From positions 1,054,001 through 1,118,000 of the forward strand of contig NZ_CP007773.1 in assembly GCF_000816305.1 (NCBI RefSeq): a DNA stretch of 64,000 nt, given 5' to 3'. A model generated the notes under the pieces. That model was not told the DNA's origin, made no database searches, and worked only from the letters and a program-made list of their open reading frames with translations. Source of the DNA: Campylobacter subantarcticus LMG 24377. Its GTDB lineage: Bacteria > Campylobacterota > Campylobacteria > Campylobacterales > Campylobacteraceae. Position numbers and translations under genes: made by a program. How positions within the stretch are numbered: the first letter of the stretch is position 1; each line of letters opens with the position of its first letter. Shown piece by piece: positions 1-8,432 of this stretch.

Positions 1-1
1 A

Positions 2-310
2 AGCAAGAAAAAATCACTTGATGGACTTTTTAAGATCGCAAAAAGCAAGGGTGTTACACATACTCCAAAAAACAAAGCCGAGCTTGTAAAATTAGTCAAA
101 GATAAAAATATTTATTTGGGTGATATTGATATTAGCAATATTACAAATTTTAAAAACCTATTTAAAAAAAGCAAACGAAGAGATTTTAGTGGAATTGAAA
201 TTTGGGATGTAAGTAATGTTACAGATATGAGCTCTATGTTTGAAGGTTGTGAAAACTTTAATGGAGATCTAAGCAAATGGAATATTTCAAATGTTACTAA
301 ATACATATGA
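2..310 (+). CDS. DUF285 (BspA-like) repeat protein, C-terminal part, cut by window edge
   Basis: The reading frame is open from the left edge of the window and ends in one DUF285-type repeat (WDVSNVTDMSSMFEGCEN) and a short cap ending in VTKYI. The sequence is the same as the last 102 codons of the complete gene at 11157-11735, so it is the 3' end of another copy of the short form. DUF285 repeats are leucine-rich-repeat-like units known from BspA-like proteins of several bacteria. No signal peptide is visible in the complete copies, so a cytoplasmic or T6SS-linked role is possible, but the function is unknown. It shows that the repeat array continues to the left of the window. Confidence 0.75.
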   Translation, partial: SKKKSLDGLFKIAKSKGVTHTPKNKAELVKLVKDKNIYLGDIDISNITNFKNLFKKSKRRDFSGIEIWDVSNVTDMSSMFEGCENFNGDLSKWNISNVTKYI

Positions 311-400
311 AATTTCTATACTTACGAAATTTGCCAAAAACTTAAATAAAAAGAACATATTAGCAAATAAATAATCCTAACATCGCAAAAATACGATTTA

Positions 401-469
401 GGAAAAATACAAGTAATTATAGATGATAAAGGTTTGAGAGTAAAAGGAGGTGATTTAAGAGCGGATTAA
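401..469 (+). pseudogene. 3'-terminal relic of a vgrG gene
   Basis: In frame with the stop at 467-469 this stretch reads GKIQVIIDDKGLRVKGGDLRAD. It aligns with the last residues of the intact VgrG at 37120-39453 (VEVVIDSKGLIVKGGEIKAE, then stop). No start or upstream VgrG sequence precedes it and the frame is closed at 368-370, so it is a scar. It suggests that ankyrin A once sat directly behind a vgrG. An imperfect hairpin (TCCTAA...TTAGGA, 375-404) overlaps its left edge. Confidence 0.75.
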
Positions 470-522
470 AAGCAATTTTCTTAAATTAAAACTAAAATTA
501 CAAAAAAACTAAAGGAAAAACA

Positions 523-1467
523 ATGAAAACATTAGAAGATATCAAAGCTATGAACTATCAAGAAAAAGATGAATTAGAAGATCTAGTTCTTGAAGCTATA
601 GATGATAATAATTTAGCCAAGGTAAAAGATATTTTAAAAGATTATCCTGTAAAAATATCTTGTTATGAGCTTAATATCAAAGATGAGGATGGAGACTTCC
701 CTTTATTTGATCCTTATTATTTGATAGTAAGAGCTGCATTTGCTTGCGAAGAAAATAATAATGATTTTTCTATTTTAGATTATTTATTTGATGAGTATGG
801 ATTAAGTTTAAAAGATCCTAAATATAATTTTGCTTTTCCCGACATGAAATACATCAAAGAAGCTAATGAAAAATACATCTTAATGAAAAAAGTAGAAGAA
901 AACAGCATTATTTATCAAAAAGCTCTAATCTACGCATATATACTAGGCACTAAAAACCCAAATTCTCAAATCATACAATATCTAGTCAATCGTGGAGCTA
1001 AATTTGAAGTGCATAAAGATGGCTTTGGTTGGACTCCTATGCATTTTTGGGTTATGCAGAATAATTATGAATTATTAGAACTAGCTATTAAAGGAGGAGC
1101 TAATGTGGATATACAAACCCGACTTATTCAAGAGAGTGAATACAATGAAACCCTTTTATTTGAAGCTGTAAAAGAACCTGAAACTTATAGGGTTACAAAA
1201 CTTTTAATCGAACTAGGAGCTAATGTGAATTTTGCTACCCCAAGAACTCCTTTAGATGATGCAAGAGGATCTAGAAATAAAAAACTTTTAAAAGATGCAG
1301 GAGCAATGACTTCAGAGCAAATCAGAAAAAAATATAATTTACCAGCATATGATTCTTCTCATTGTGAAATTGATGGAAAAACTGACTTTGATTTATTGGG
1401 TAAATATCGTGATGAATGCTCTAAACTTTTAAACGATGCTATAAAAAAAGCCAAGGAGAATGAGTAG
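523..1467 (+). CDS. Ankyrin-repeat protein A, probable immunity protein (copy 0)
   Basis: 314 aa, no signal peptide. The N-terminal helical half is followed by ankyrin-like units: FGWTPMHFW...ELLELAIKGGANVD (about residues 167-197) and LLFEAVKEPE...KLLIELGANVN (about 207-240), then a TPLDDARGSRNKKLLKDAGA unit. AAAGGA precedes the ATG. Its last codons overlap the next gene by 8 nt, so the nuclease-toxin gene is translationally coupled to it. Ankyrin proteins next to polymorphic toxins commonly act as immunity proteins, and that is the inferred role. Its leader (acaaaaaaactaaaggaaaa) repeats the 3' end of the toxin gene plus the leader of ankyrin B, suggesting a lost toxin upstream. Which toxin it neutralises cannot be told from sequence. 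Confidence 0.7.
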   Translation: MKTLEDIKAMNYQEKDELEDLVLEAIDDNNLAKVKDILKDYPVKISCYELNIKDEDGDFPLFDPYYLIVRAAFACEENNNDFSILDYLFDEYGLSLKDPKYNFAFPDMKYIKEANEKYILMKKVEENSIIYQKALIYAYILGTKNPNSQIIQYLVNRGAKFEVHKDGFGWTPMHFWVMQNNYELLELAIKGGANVDIQTRLIQESEYNETLLFEAVKEPETYRVTKLLIELGANVNFATPRTPLDDARGSRNKKLLKDAGAMTSEQIRKKYNLPAYDSSHCEIDGKTDFDLLGKYRDECSKLLNDAIKKAKENE

Positions 1468-3193
1468 AGTGATAAAAATTAACTTTACCGATGTCAATTT
1501 TCATATCAAAGAATTTCAAAAGGTTTATATACTAGAAAATTGCAAATTGTATTTTTACAGTCCTTTTCATTTGCAAACACAAAATGGAAAAGAAATAATA
1601 AGGATAGAACAAAATAAAAATAAATTTTCTTTTATGGTTAAAAAAGAAAATGAATTAAAAAACAAAATAGAGGAAGAAGCTATAGGTATTGATAAAACTT
1701 CAGAGCAAAACCAAATAAAAGCAAGAGAAGAAGCAAAAGATGAAACAATAAAGGATAAAGAAGTATTATTTAGCAATGATAAAAAGGGAAATGATGCAAT
1801 CAATGCTTATTTTGATAAGAAGAATATTAATACGCTAAATGATGCCTATAAAGAAAGAAAAGATAAACCTTTATCAAGAAATACTGAAAGTTTTAAAGAC
1901 TATGATATCTTTTATGATGTTTATACAAGTAAAGATAATGATATTAAAAGCTTAAATGAACAGCTAGGATATGATGGCTTTGAAGTAAAAGATGGTATAG
2001 CTACAGTTAAAGCAGATTTTTTTAATAAATGCTTTGAAGAAAAAAAATATATTTTAATACCAAGATTAGTATCTTTAGATAAAAATGAAACATTACACTT
2101 TGATCCTGTGCCTTTAGAAGATAAGGGCTTTGTAGTGACTGATTTTAGAAAAGGGAAAAAAGATGAAAAAAATATAGATTTAAGCTTTCAAAGAAGTATA
2201 GCTAAAATAAAAAATCCTAACTTAACTTTGCAAAGCCCTAAAGAATTCCTACAAGCCTTAAATGACAATAGAGATTTTACAGAAGATGATAAAAAAGAGC
2301 AAGCACAAGCTATCCAAGAAGCTTGCGCAAAAAAAGCAGATGAAATGACTAAAATCTTGCTTAAAGATGATGAAAGTTTAAAAGATATTATTACAGATAA
2401 GCAAGAATTAAAGAAGAAAATAAGTGACTTACAAGATAATAAAAACAAATCACCAAAAGAACTAAGCCTACTAGGTAGGCTTGAATTTTTACAAAGAAAT
2501 CAAGAAAAAGCTGAAAAACATAAAGACATGATTGATCAACTTCAAAACCCTCAACAAGCTAGTAATGGTAAGCAAGATAGTGTTAAAAATGCAGATCCTT
2601 TAGATATGATGGCAACAAACAGCACCACTCCAAACCAAGAAGAACAAAAAAATAAAACCATCAATTCAAAAGATATAGGAGATGCAGGAGAATATGCTGC
2701 TTCTATGCTTTTTACTAAAAGATCAACTAGGTATTTATCTAATAGAAGAAAACTAGATGCTAATTTTAATACTAAAGGTTTTAATCACACCATACCTGAT
2801 TTTTTAGTAACGCTAAATGATTACCCTACTTTAGTAGAGGTTAAAAATGTCAAAGATCAAGCTTTAACAGAACAAATAAGCTTTGAATTAAAACTTGCTA
2901 GAGAATATGAGCTTGATTATTTATTTTTATGCAATCATTACACAAAATTAATAGATAATATAACTAATCTAGAGATATTTAATAAAGGCGATGAAGATCA
3001 CAAAGGATCAAGAAGTGGTTTTATCTACCACAGACATGCTCACAGAAGCATAAAGACAATATTTAAAGAAATGTATCTACACCATATCAAAGGAGCAACA
3101 CCTAATAAAATCATGATAAAAAGATTAAATTTAAATGATCCTGCTAATATAGAAGAAGAATTAAACAAAAACAAACAAATACAAAAAAACTAA
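1460..3193 (+). CDS. PD-(D/E)XK-type nuclease toxin, putative T6SS cargo effector (577-aa allele)
   Basis: 577 aa. The N-terminus (MSRVIKINFTDVNFHIKEFQ) is constant in all copies and may be a delivery or adaptor-binding element. A variable Lys/Glu-rich segment follows (about 42-125), then a conserved middle domain (about 135-260) and a helical, charged stretch (280-390). The C-terminal 170 residues have the layout of a restriction-endonuclease-fold toxin: GEYAA (E411), IPDFLV (D447) and VEVKN (E460, K462), followed by LTEQI. This fits a metal-dependent DNase or RNase, although activity is inferred. It overlaps ankyrin A by 8 nt and is followed 10 nt later by ankyrin B. No PAAR, VgrG or MIX domain is recognised, so it is probably delivered as cargo. 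The other allele class (547 aa, at 21029) differs mainly in the variable segment. Confidence 0.65.
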   Translation: MSRVIKINFTDVNFHIKEFQKVYILENCKLYFYSPFHLQTQNGKEIIRIEQNKNKFSFMVKKENELKNKIEEEAIGIDKTSEQNQIKAREEAKDETIKDKEVLFSNDKKGNDAINAYFDKKNINTLNDAYKERKDKPLSRNTESFKDYDIFYDVYTSKDNDIKSLNEQLGYDGFEVKDGIATVKADFFNKCFEEKKYILIPRLVSLDKNETLHFDPVPLEDKGFVVTDFRKGKKDEKNIDLSFQRSIAKIKNPNLTLQSPKEFLQALNDNRDFTEDDKKEQAQAIQEACAKKADEMTKILLKDDESLKDIITDKQELKKKISDLQDNKNKSPKELSLLGRLEFLQRNQEKAEKHKDMIDQLQNPQQASNGKQDSVKNADPLDMMATNSTTPNQEEQKNKTINSKDIGDAGEYAASMLFTKRSTRYLSNRRKLDANFNTKGFNHTIPDFLVTLNDYPTLVEVKNVKDQALTEQISFELKLAREYELDYLFLCNHYTKLIDNITNLEIFNKGDEDHKGSRSGFIYHRHAHRSIKTIFKEMYLHHIKGATPNKIMIKRLNLNDPANIEEELNKNKQIQKN

Positions 3194-3203
3194 AGGAAAA
3201 ACA

Positions 3204-4124
3204 ATGAAAACATTAGAAGATATCAAAGCTATGAGTTACAAACAAAAAGATGAATTAGAAGATCTAGTTCTTGAAGCTATAGATGATAATGACTTAGTTA
3301 AAGTAAAAGATATTTTAAAAGATTATCCTGTAAAAATATCTTGTTATGAGCTTAATATCAAAGATGAGGATGGAGACTTCCCTTTATTTGATCCTTATTA
3401 TTTGATAGTAAGAGCTGCATTTGCTTGCGAAGAAAATAATAATGATTTTTCTATTTTAGATTATTTATTTGATGAGTATGGTTTAAGTTTAAAAGATCCT
3501 AAATACAATCTTCGCTTTGTAGATATGAAATATATCAAAGAAGCTAATGAAAAATACATCTTAATGAAAAAAGTAGAAGATGATCCTTGTATCTATGAAA
3601 ATGCTCTAATCTACGCATATATACTCAATGCTAAAAACCCAAATTCTCAAATCATACAATATCTAGTCAATCGTGGAGCTAAATTTGAAGTGCATGATGA
3701 AGGATATTCTGGTAGGACTCCTATGCATTTTTGGGTTATGCAGAATAATTATGAATTATTAGAACTAGCTATTAAAGGAGGAGCTAATGTGGATATGCAA
3801 ACCCGACTTATTCAAGAGAGTGAATACAATGAAACCCTTTTATTTGAAGCTGTAAAAGAACCTGAAACTTATAAGGTTACAAAACTTTTAATCGAATTAG
3901 GAGCTAATGTGAATTTTGTCACCCCAAGAACTCCTTTAGATGATGCAAGAGGATCTAGAAATAAAAAACTTTTAAAAGATGCAGGAGCAATGACTTCAGC
4001 TCAACTTGATAAAAAATACAATATATACTGGGATAGCAAAGAGTGTGAAAAAGATAAAAGCTATATGGAAAAATACTGTAAACTTTTAAACGATGCCATA
4101 AAAAAAGCCAAGGAGAATGAGTAG
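3204..4124 (+). CDS. Ankyrin-repeat protein B, probable immunity protein (copy 0, divergent tail)
   Basis: 306 aa and paralogous to ankyrin A (same MKTLEDIKAM start and same ankyrin core). AAAGGA precedes the ATG, 10 nt after the nuclease-toxin stop. Its C-terminal tail (MTSAQLDKKYNIYWDSKECEKDKSY) is unlike every other ankyrin copy here, which have MTSEQIRKKYNLPAYD. The switch happens right after the conserved DAGAMTS block, so this is a mosaic allele. Immediately downstream of the toxin, it is the more conventional candidate for the cognate immunity gene. The final codons contain a leftover ATG of a lost toxin gene (4117-4149). Confidence 0.7.
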   Translation: MKTLEDIKAMSYKQKDELEDLVLEAIDDNDLVKVKDILKDYPVKISCYELNIKDEDGDFPLFDPYYLIVRAAFACEENNNDFSILDYLFDEYGLSLKDPKYNLRFVDMKYIKEANEKYILMKKVEDDPCIYENALIYAYILNAKNPNSQIIQYLVNRGAKFEVHDEGYSGRTPMHFWVMQNNYELLELAIKGGANVDMQTRLIQESEYNETLLFEAVKEPETYKVTKLLIELGANVNFVTPRTPLDDARGSRNKKLLKDAGAMTSAQLDKKYNIYWDSKECEKDKSYMEKYCKLLNDAIKKAKENE

Positions 4125-4149
4125 AGTGATAAAAATTAACTTTAGCTAA
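4117..4149 (+). pseudogene. 5' relic of a nuclease-toxin gene
   Basis: Overlapping the end of ankyrin B, ATG AGT AGA GTG ATA AAA ATT AAC TTT reads MSRVIKINF, exactly the first nine codons of the nuclease toxin at 1460. It then runs into AGC TAA. A second toxin gene therefore once followed ankyrin B with the same 8-nt overlap and was deleted. Confidence 0.75.
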
Positions 4150-4170
4150 AATAAATTATAAGGAGAGATT

Positions 4171-4632
4171 ATGAAAAATAAAATTTTATTAGATGAAGAT
4201 ATACAAGAAGTGTTTAATTACTATCTTGAAAATGATAATTATGTAAAAGATGCCTTAGATGGTTTAAAAAAACACAAACGAAGAACTTTCATAAGTAACA
4301 TCTTAAGTTATGAATATAAAAATTTAGTAGAAAACAACAACTTAAAATTTGATGAAAAAGATAAGGTTGTTTTACCGTCTAATCTAATCACTATTTTAGA
4401 CTATGATAAAAAGAATTTTAATGGGACGATTCTTCGAAATTTTATAAATGATTTGGAATTTGAATTAGAACATATAGAAATGGAACTTTATGATAATCCT
4501 GCTGATTTTGAAGGAGGAGATTATTACAGTGAAGATAGCGAATGTGATGAGGATTATACAGTGGAGGATTGGGTAGAAGATCAGGTAAAAGATATAAAAG
4601 ATTTTATTGATGCCTTGAAAACTTTTAAATGA
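4171..4632 (+). CDS. Unrecognised 153-aa acidic protein (copy 0)
   Basis: 153 aa, soluble, no signal peptide. The C-terminal third is very acidic (DNPADFEGGDYYSEDSECDEDY). AAGGAGAG lies 5-6 nt before the ATG. The stop overlaps the next start in ATGA, so it is coupled to the 416-aa gene. The protein is identical in all four copies, unlike the neighbouring ankyrin and toxin genes, which argues for a constant helper role (chaperone or adaptor partner) rather than immunity. I do not recognise the family. Confidence 0.6.
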   Translation: MKNKILLDEDIQEVFNYYLENDNYVKDALDGLKKHKRRTFISNILSYEYKNLVENNNLKFDEKDKVVLPSNLITILDYDKKNFNGTILRNFINDLEFELEHIEMELYDNPADFEGGDYYSEDSECDEDYTVEDWVEDQVKDIKDFIDALKTFK

Positions 4633-5879
4633 AACAAACATTAAGTGCCAATCAAGTTAGCTTTCATCTTTTATCTAAAAAAACTTTTAGTGATGAAAAA
4701 TACCTTAACGCTTGGAGTTTAAAAGGCAATCGCCTTAATTTACAAGAATGGCTTAGCTTTAAAAAAGCTAATGAAAATAATTTCTATAATAAACATTTAG
4801 AAAACACCTTAAAAGCTATACAAGAACTTAAAGCTTATTTTAGTGTTGATCAATTTGAAGGTATAAATTTACATGGTGATGATGAATGGTTAAATTTTTT
4901 ACCTTCAAATTATACTCAAATTTATAATCGCTTATGTCAAGATAAAAGCAAGTATATTTTACACCGATACTATCAAAAAGATGATTTAAGTGAAATAGGA
5001 ACTCTTAAAAACCTCTCTCCTAATTTTCCTTTTTGGGATGAAAAAGGAGAAAATTTTTCTCAAAGCCAAATCAATACTTTTATAGAAAAAGATAATCTAG
5101 CACCCTATTTTAATAAATACGATGTTTATTTTAATTCTTCATTATGCCTTACTTTTAATCTTAATGATGAAAATTTAAATTATCTAATAAAAAATTATGA
5201 AGATAGGCTTAATTATGGTTTTACCCCAAAAACCCAAGAACAACTTCAAAAAGAGTTAAATTTAAGCAAAGATGAAAAAATCATCTTAGAACTTGAAAAT
5301 ATTTTTTTAAGTCTTTGTAAAGGCATAAGTGCTGATTATGCCTTTATGGATTTTTCTTATTTTTTTATAGGGTATGATTATATATTAAATTCTAAAAATA
5401 ATACTTTAAAATCTTACCCTATTAGTTATGATGAGTTAATTTATAAAAGAAGTTTTAAAGAGTATATTGAAGAATATGCAAATAATTATTTTTTAAATTA
5501 TTATTCTAAAGAACTTTTAAATGAACTTGAAAATCAAGACTTAAATAACAATAGAATAAAGCATTATCTTAAAAACTATAATAAAATTCCAAAAAATACA
5601 GCAGAAGAAAGCATACAAGGTATGCTTTCTAAGCAAAAAAATGTAAATATCAACTTTGTAAATTTTATAGACTATAAAGACTATGTTTACAACAACAAAG
5701 AAGATTTTTGGAATTTCTCACTAGAAGAAAACTCTATACTTTGGCAAAAATTTCTAAGCAAGGATACTCTAAAACCTTTTCCTTTAAATTTTGATTGTTC
5801 TTTAGAAGAAAAACTTCTTTATGCTAAAGATGAGCAATTAAAAAGCATACTTCAAACCCACAAGGTTTTCTATGGTTAA
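4629..5879 (+). CDS. Unrecognised 416-aa protein, candidate adaptor for PAAR-like effectors (copy 0)
   Basis: 416 aa, no signal peptide or clear membrane segment, rich in aromatic residues, Asn and Lys. It always directly precedes a PAAR-like effector and overlaps it by 8 nt. T6SS effectors often have a dedicated adaptor or chaperone (DUF4123, DUF1795/Eag, DUF2169) in this position, but this sequence matches none that I know. This copy has Thr at residue 384 where the other three have Ile (SKDTLKPF versus SKDILKPF). Relics of its 3' end precede two other effectors, so the gene end is a recombination anchor. Confidence 0.6.
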   Translation: MKQTLSANQVSFHLLSKKTFSDEKYLNAWSLKGNRLNLQEWLSFKKANENNFYNKHLENTLKAIQELKAYFSVDQFEGINLHGDDEWLNFLPSNYTQIYNRLCQDKSKYILHRYYQKDDLSEIGTLKNLSPNFPFWDEKGENFSQSQINTFIEKDNLAPYFNKYDVYFNSSLCLTFNLNDENLNYLIKNYEDRLNYGFTPKTQEQLQKELNLSKDEKIILELENIFLSLCKGISADYAFMDFSYFFIGYDYILNSKNNTLKSYPISYDELIYKRSFKEYIEEYANNYFLNYYSKELLNELENQDLNNNRIKHYLKNYNKIPKNTAEESIQGMLSKQKNVNINFVNFIDYKDYVYNNKEDFWNFSLEENSILWQKFLSKDTLKPFPLNFDCSLEEKLLYAKDEQLKSILQTHKVFYG

Positions 5880-6825
5880 AAAAAGAAAAATCACTCTTGC
5901 TAGAATAGAAGATATTAATATAAGTCCTGATACTTCTTGTATGCATCCTATATTAGAAGATAATACTTTATTATGCATACATGGAGGTAAGGTTAAGTTA
6001 AAAGCAAAGAATGCTAAAAGGATAAAATCAGATAATACTCCCATTATGCTTCATAATGAAATACAAGGAGCTAGTATAAGTGGATGTGTAAATCCACCTA
6101 TAGCAGGAGGACCTTGCACTAAAGTAGCTTTAGTATTGGCTTATACTTATTCCAATCATAAAGTAAATCATAAACATTCTGTTTTACAAATGGGTTTAAT
6201 AGGAGTAAGTAATAAAGGTTATCCTATACTAGCTATACCTAAGAAAAATAAGATTAAATTTGCTCTAACTAAAATACAAGCTAATCCTCTTGCTAAGATT
6301 AAATGGGACAAGATAAAATGGGAAGGGATGGGAGGTAAAAGAAATAAGAAAAACAAAAATGATAGAGCAAAGCAAATACAAAAATTAAAACATAATCAGC
6401 AAAAATATAATAATTCAAAACAAATATCTATATTAAATATACCCACCAAAAAACCTCATTGGCGAAAATCTGAAGAAGATATGTCAAAATCATACCATGA
6501 TTATGAAAAACAGAAATCTTTTCTTAATGGCAAGGAAGTGCAATATGGAACAAAACATTCCGTTCGTCCAGACTTATACAAAAGCGGCTCTAGCATTGAA
6601 ATTAAAAACTATAATCTTGATAAAACATCTAATGTAAATAATTTAATTAATATTATCACCAAACAGTATCAACAAAGATTGCAACATTTACCACCTGGAA
6701 CTAAACAAATATTCATTATAGATTCTAGAGAACAAAATATATCTAAAGAAATACAAGAGAAAATAAAACAAAAAATTTATGCTAAATTGAATTGTGCTAT
6801 ACTTATTCAATTTAAAACTAAATAA
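5872..6825 (+). CDS. PAAR-like effector with REase-fold nuclease tail
   Basis: 317 aa. Residues 1-153 are the constant PAAR-like head (LLCIHGGKV...ISGCVNPPIAGGPCTKVALVL), resembling DUF4280-type PAAR-like domains that cap the VgrG spike. After KWEGM the tail is unique in the window: a Lys/Asn-rich linker (155-200), then GTKHSVRPDLY (D234) and SSIEIKNYNL (E243, K245), which is the D...ExK signature of restriction-endonuclease-fold toxins, then LPPGTKQIFIIDSREQ. The likely role is a T6SS-delivered DNase. The partner is the Imm70-like gene 14 nt downstream. The start overlaps the 416-aa gene by 8 nt; AAGG lies before the ATG. Confidence 0.75.
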   Translation: MVKKRKITLARIEDINISPDTSCMHPILEDNTLLCIHGGKVKLKAKNAKRIKSDNTPIMLHNEIQGASISGCVNPPIAGGPCTKVALVLAYTYSNHKVNHKHSVLQMGLIGVSNKGYPILAIPKKNKIKFALTKIQANPLAKIKWDKIKWEGMGGKRNKKNKNDRAKQIQKLKHNQQKYNNSKQISILNIPTKKPHWRKSEEDMSKSYHDYEKQKSFLNGKEVQYGTKHSVRPDLYKSGSSIEIKNYNLDKTSNVNNLINIITKQYQQRLQHLPPGTKQIFIIDSREQNISKEIQEKIKQKIYAKLNCAILIQFKTK

Positions 6826-6839
6826 ATTTAAGGAAATTA

Positions 6840-7253
6840 ATGGTGGGTTTTAATATAAATGGACTTTGGTTTGAAATAGGTAGCGGTGATTTTTTATATG
6901 CATTTTTTAGCAATGTAGCTTATCATCTTGAAAAAGGGAATTGGGGAAGTAGATTCCCTATCTTAATGAATGAAATATATCAAGGTGAATTAAATTTTTC
7001 TCAAGCCTCTTTAGCACTAAATGAACTAGAGAATATACAAAAAGAATTTAAAAATTTTACTCCGAAACAAATAATTTGGGATATTGAAAATTTATCTCTT
7101 ATGCCACCTTGGGGCGATAATATTAGTAGCGATATTACAGATCTATCGAATTATTTTATAACAAGCGATGGTAATGATTTTATAGAACTCCTTAAAAAGG
7201 TTTTACAATTAGCTGACAATAAAAAAGCAAATCTTACAATTAAAAGTTTTTAA
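6840..7253 (+). CDS. Imm70-family immunity protein
   Basis: 137 aa, soluble. The motifs SGDFLYAFFSNVAYHLE, WGSRFPILMNEIYQGEL, IIWDIENLSLMPPWGDNIS and LSNYFITSDGNDF follow the Imm70 pattern known from polymorphic-toxin loci. AAGGAAATTA precedes the ATG. It lies right after the only REase-tailed PAAR effector and is present once, so it should be the cognate cytoplasmic antidote. It is followed directly by a scar of the 416-aa gene. Confidence 0.8.
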   Translation: MVGFNINGLWFEIGSGDFLYAFFSNVAYHLEKGNWGSRFPILMNEIYQGELNFSQASLALNELENIQKEFKNFTPKQIIWDIENLSLMPPWGDNISSDITDLSNYFITSDGNDFIELLKKVLQLADNKKANLTIKSF

Positions 7254-7254
7254 A

Positions 7255-7405
7255 AAACTCTATACTTTGGCAAAAATTTCTAAGCAAGGATATTCTAAAA
7301 CCTTTTCCTTTAAATTTTGATTGTTCTTTAGAAGAAAAACTTCTTTATGCTAAAGATGAGCAATTAAAAAGCATACTTCAAACCCACAAGGTTTTCTATG
7401 GTTAA
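7255..7405 (+). pseudogene. 3' relic of the 416-aa gene
   Basis: From aaaactctatactttggc to the stop at 7403-7405 this repeats the last 150 or so bases of the 416-aa gene without a start. It encodes the Ile-384 allele, not the Thr-384 allele of the adjacent copy at 4629. It therefore came from another array unit, together with the PAAR gene that follows. It marks the insertion point of the upstream REase/Imm70 cassette and still supplies the AAGG ribosome site for the next effector. Confidence 0.85.
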
Positions 7406-8429
7406 AAAAAGAAAAATCACTCTTGCTAGAATAGAAGATATTAATATAAGTCCTGATACTTCTTGTATGCATCCTATATTAGAAGATAATACTTTATTAT
7501 GCATACATGGAGGTAAGGTTAAGTTAAAAGCAAAGAATGCTAAAAGGATAAAATCAGATAATACTCCCATTATGCTTCATAATGAAATACAAGGAGCTAG
7601 TATAAGTGGATGTGTAAATCCACCTATAGCAGGAGGACCTTGCACTAAAGTAGCTTTAGTATTGGCTTATACTTATTCCAATCATAAAGTAAATCATAAA
7701 CATTCTGTTTTACAAATGGGTTTAATAGGAGTAAGTAATAAAGGTTATCCTATACTAGCTATACCTAAGAAAAATAAGATTAAATTTGCTCTAACTAAAA
7801 TACAAGCTAATCCTCTTGCTAAGATTAAATGGGACAAGATAAAATGGGAAGGGATGGGAGGTAAGCTAAAAGCAGCACAAAGAAGGAAACAAGTAAATAA
7901 ACAACAAGCATTTTTAAAAGAAGTTCAAGCACAACAAAAAGAAGCTAAAAAAGTTTTAGCAAATATGGAAAAAAAGATACAAAAATTAAATGGCATTGAT
8001 AAATTAAGCAATAAACAAAAAGGAAATTATGGCGAAGTTAAAATGCATTTGCATTATTTAAATCAAGGCTATAAAAGAATTAGCTTAAACAAAGTTCAAG
8101 AACTTGATGATAGAATTCATCAAGGAATTGATGGAATTTATTATAACCCCAATAAAAATCCAAAATATATCATCGCAGAAGCTAAGTTTGGAACAAGCAA
8201 GTTAAATAGAAATCAAAAATACAAGCAAATGAGTGATGATTGGATATTAGAAAAGGATAAAAATAGACTTAGTATTGCAGATGAAGAACATAGAGAAAAG
8301 ATAAAAGAACTTCTTAAAAAAAATAGCAATGAAATCAGAAAAGATTTATTTCATGTTGATGAAGGAGGCAAAGAAACCATTCATTATTTAGATAAAGATG
8401 CAAATAAAATTAAAAAACCTAAAGGATAA
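7398..8429 (+). CDS. PAAR-like effector with PoNe-like DNase tail (allele 1)
   Basis: 343 aa. It has the constant PAAR-like head (1-153) and a Lys/Gln-rich coiled linker (155-200). The PoNe-type nuclease domain contains GNYGEVKM (E213), IHQGIDGIYYN (D245), YIIAEAKFG (E261, K263) and QMSDDWI. PoNe is a PD-(D/E)XK DNase family found on T6SS and other polymorphic toxins, typically paired with DUF1910/DUF1911 PoNi proteins, as here. After QMSDDWI the tail (LEKDKNRLSIADEE...) differs sharply from the second PoNe-like copy at 34382, while everything before it is the same. The immunity gene starts 3 nt after the stop. Confidence 0.85.
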   Translation: MVKKRKITLARIEDINISPDTSCMHPILEDNTLLCIHGGKVKLKAKNAKRIKSDNTPIMLHNEIQGASISGCVNPPIAGGPCTKVALVLAYTYSNHKVNHKHSVLQMGLIGVSNKGYPILAIPKKNKIKFALTKIQANPLAKIKWDKIKWEGMGGKLKAAQRRKQVNKQQAFLKEVQAQQKEAKKVLANMEKKIQKLNGIDKLSNKQKGNYGEVKMHLHYLNQGYKRISLNKVQELDDRIHQGIDGIYYNPNKNPKYIIAEAKFGTSKLNRNQKYKQMSDDWILEKDKNRLSIADEEHREKIKELLKKNSNEIRKDLFHVDEGGKETIHYLDKDANKIKKPKG

Positions 8430-8432
8430 AAA

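Noticed and set aside
5838-6044. Repeated minus-strand open frame of 68 codons opposite each PAAR-like head
   Set aside because: It recurs only because the plus-strand gene is repeated; it is antisense to a clear coding region and lacks a start context.
5872-6825. PAAR effectors as Rhs/YD-repeat proteins
   Set aside because: There are no YD repeats; the proteins are short, with the toxin tail directly after the head and a short linker.
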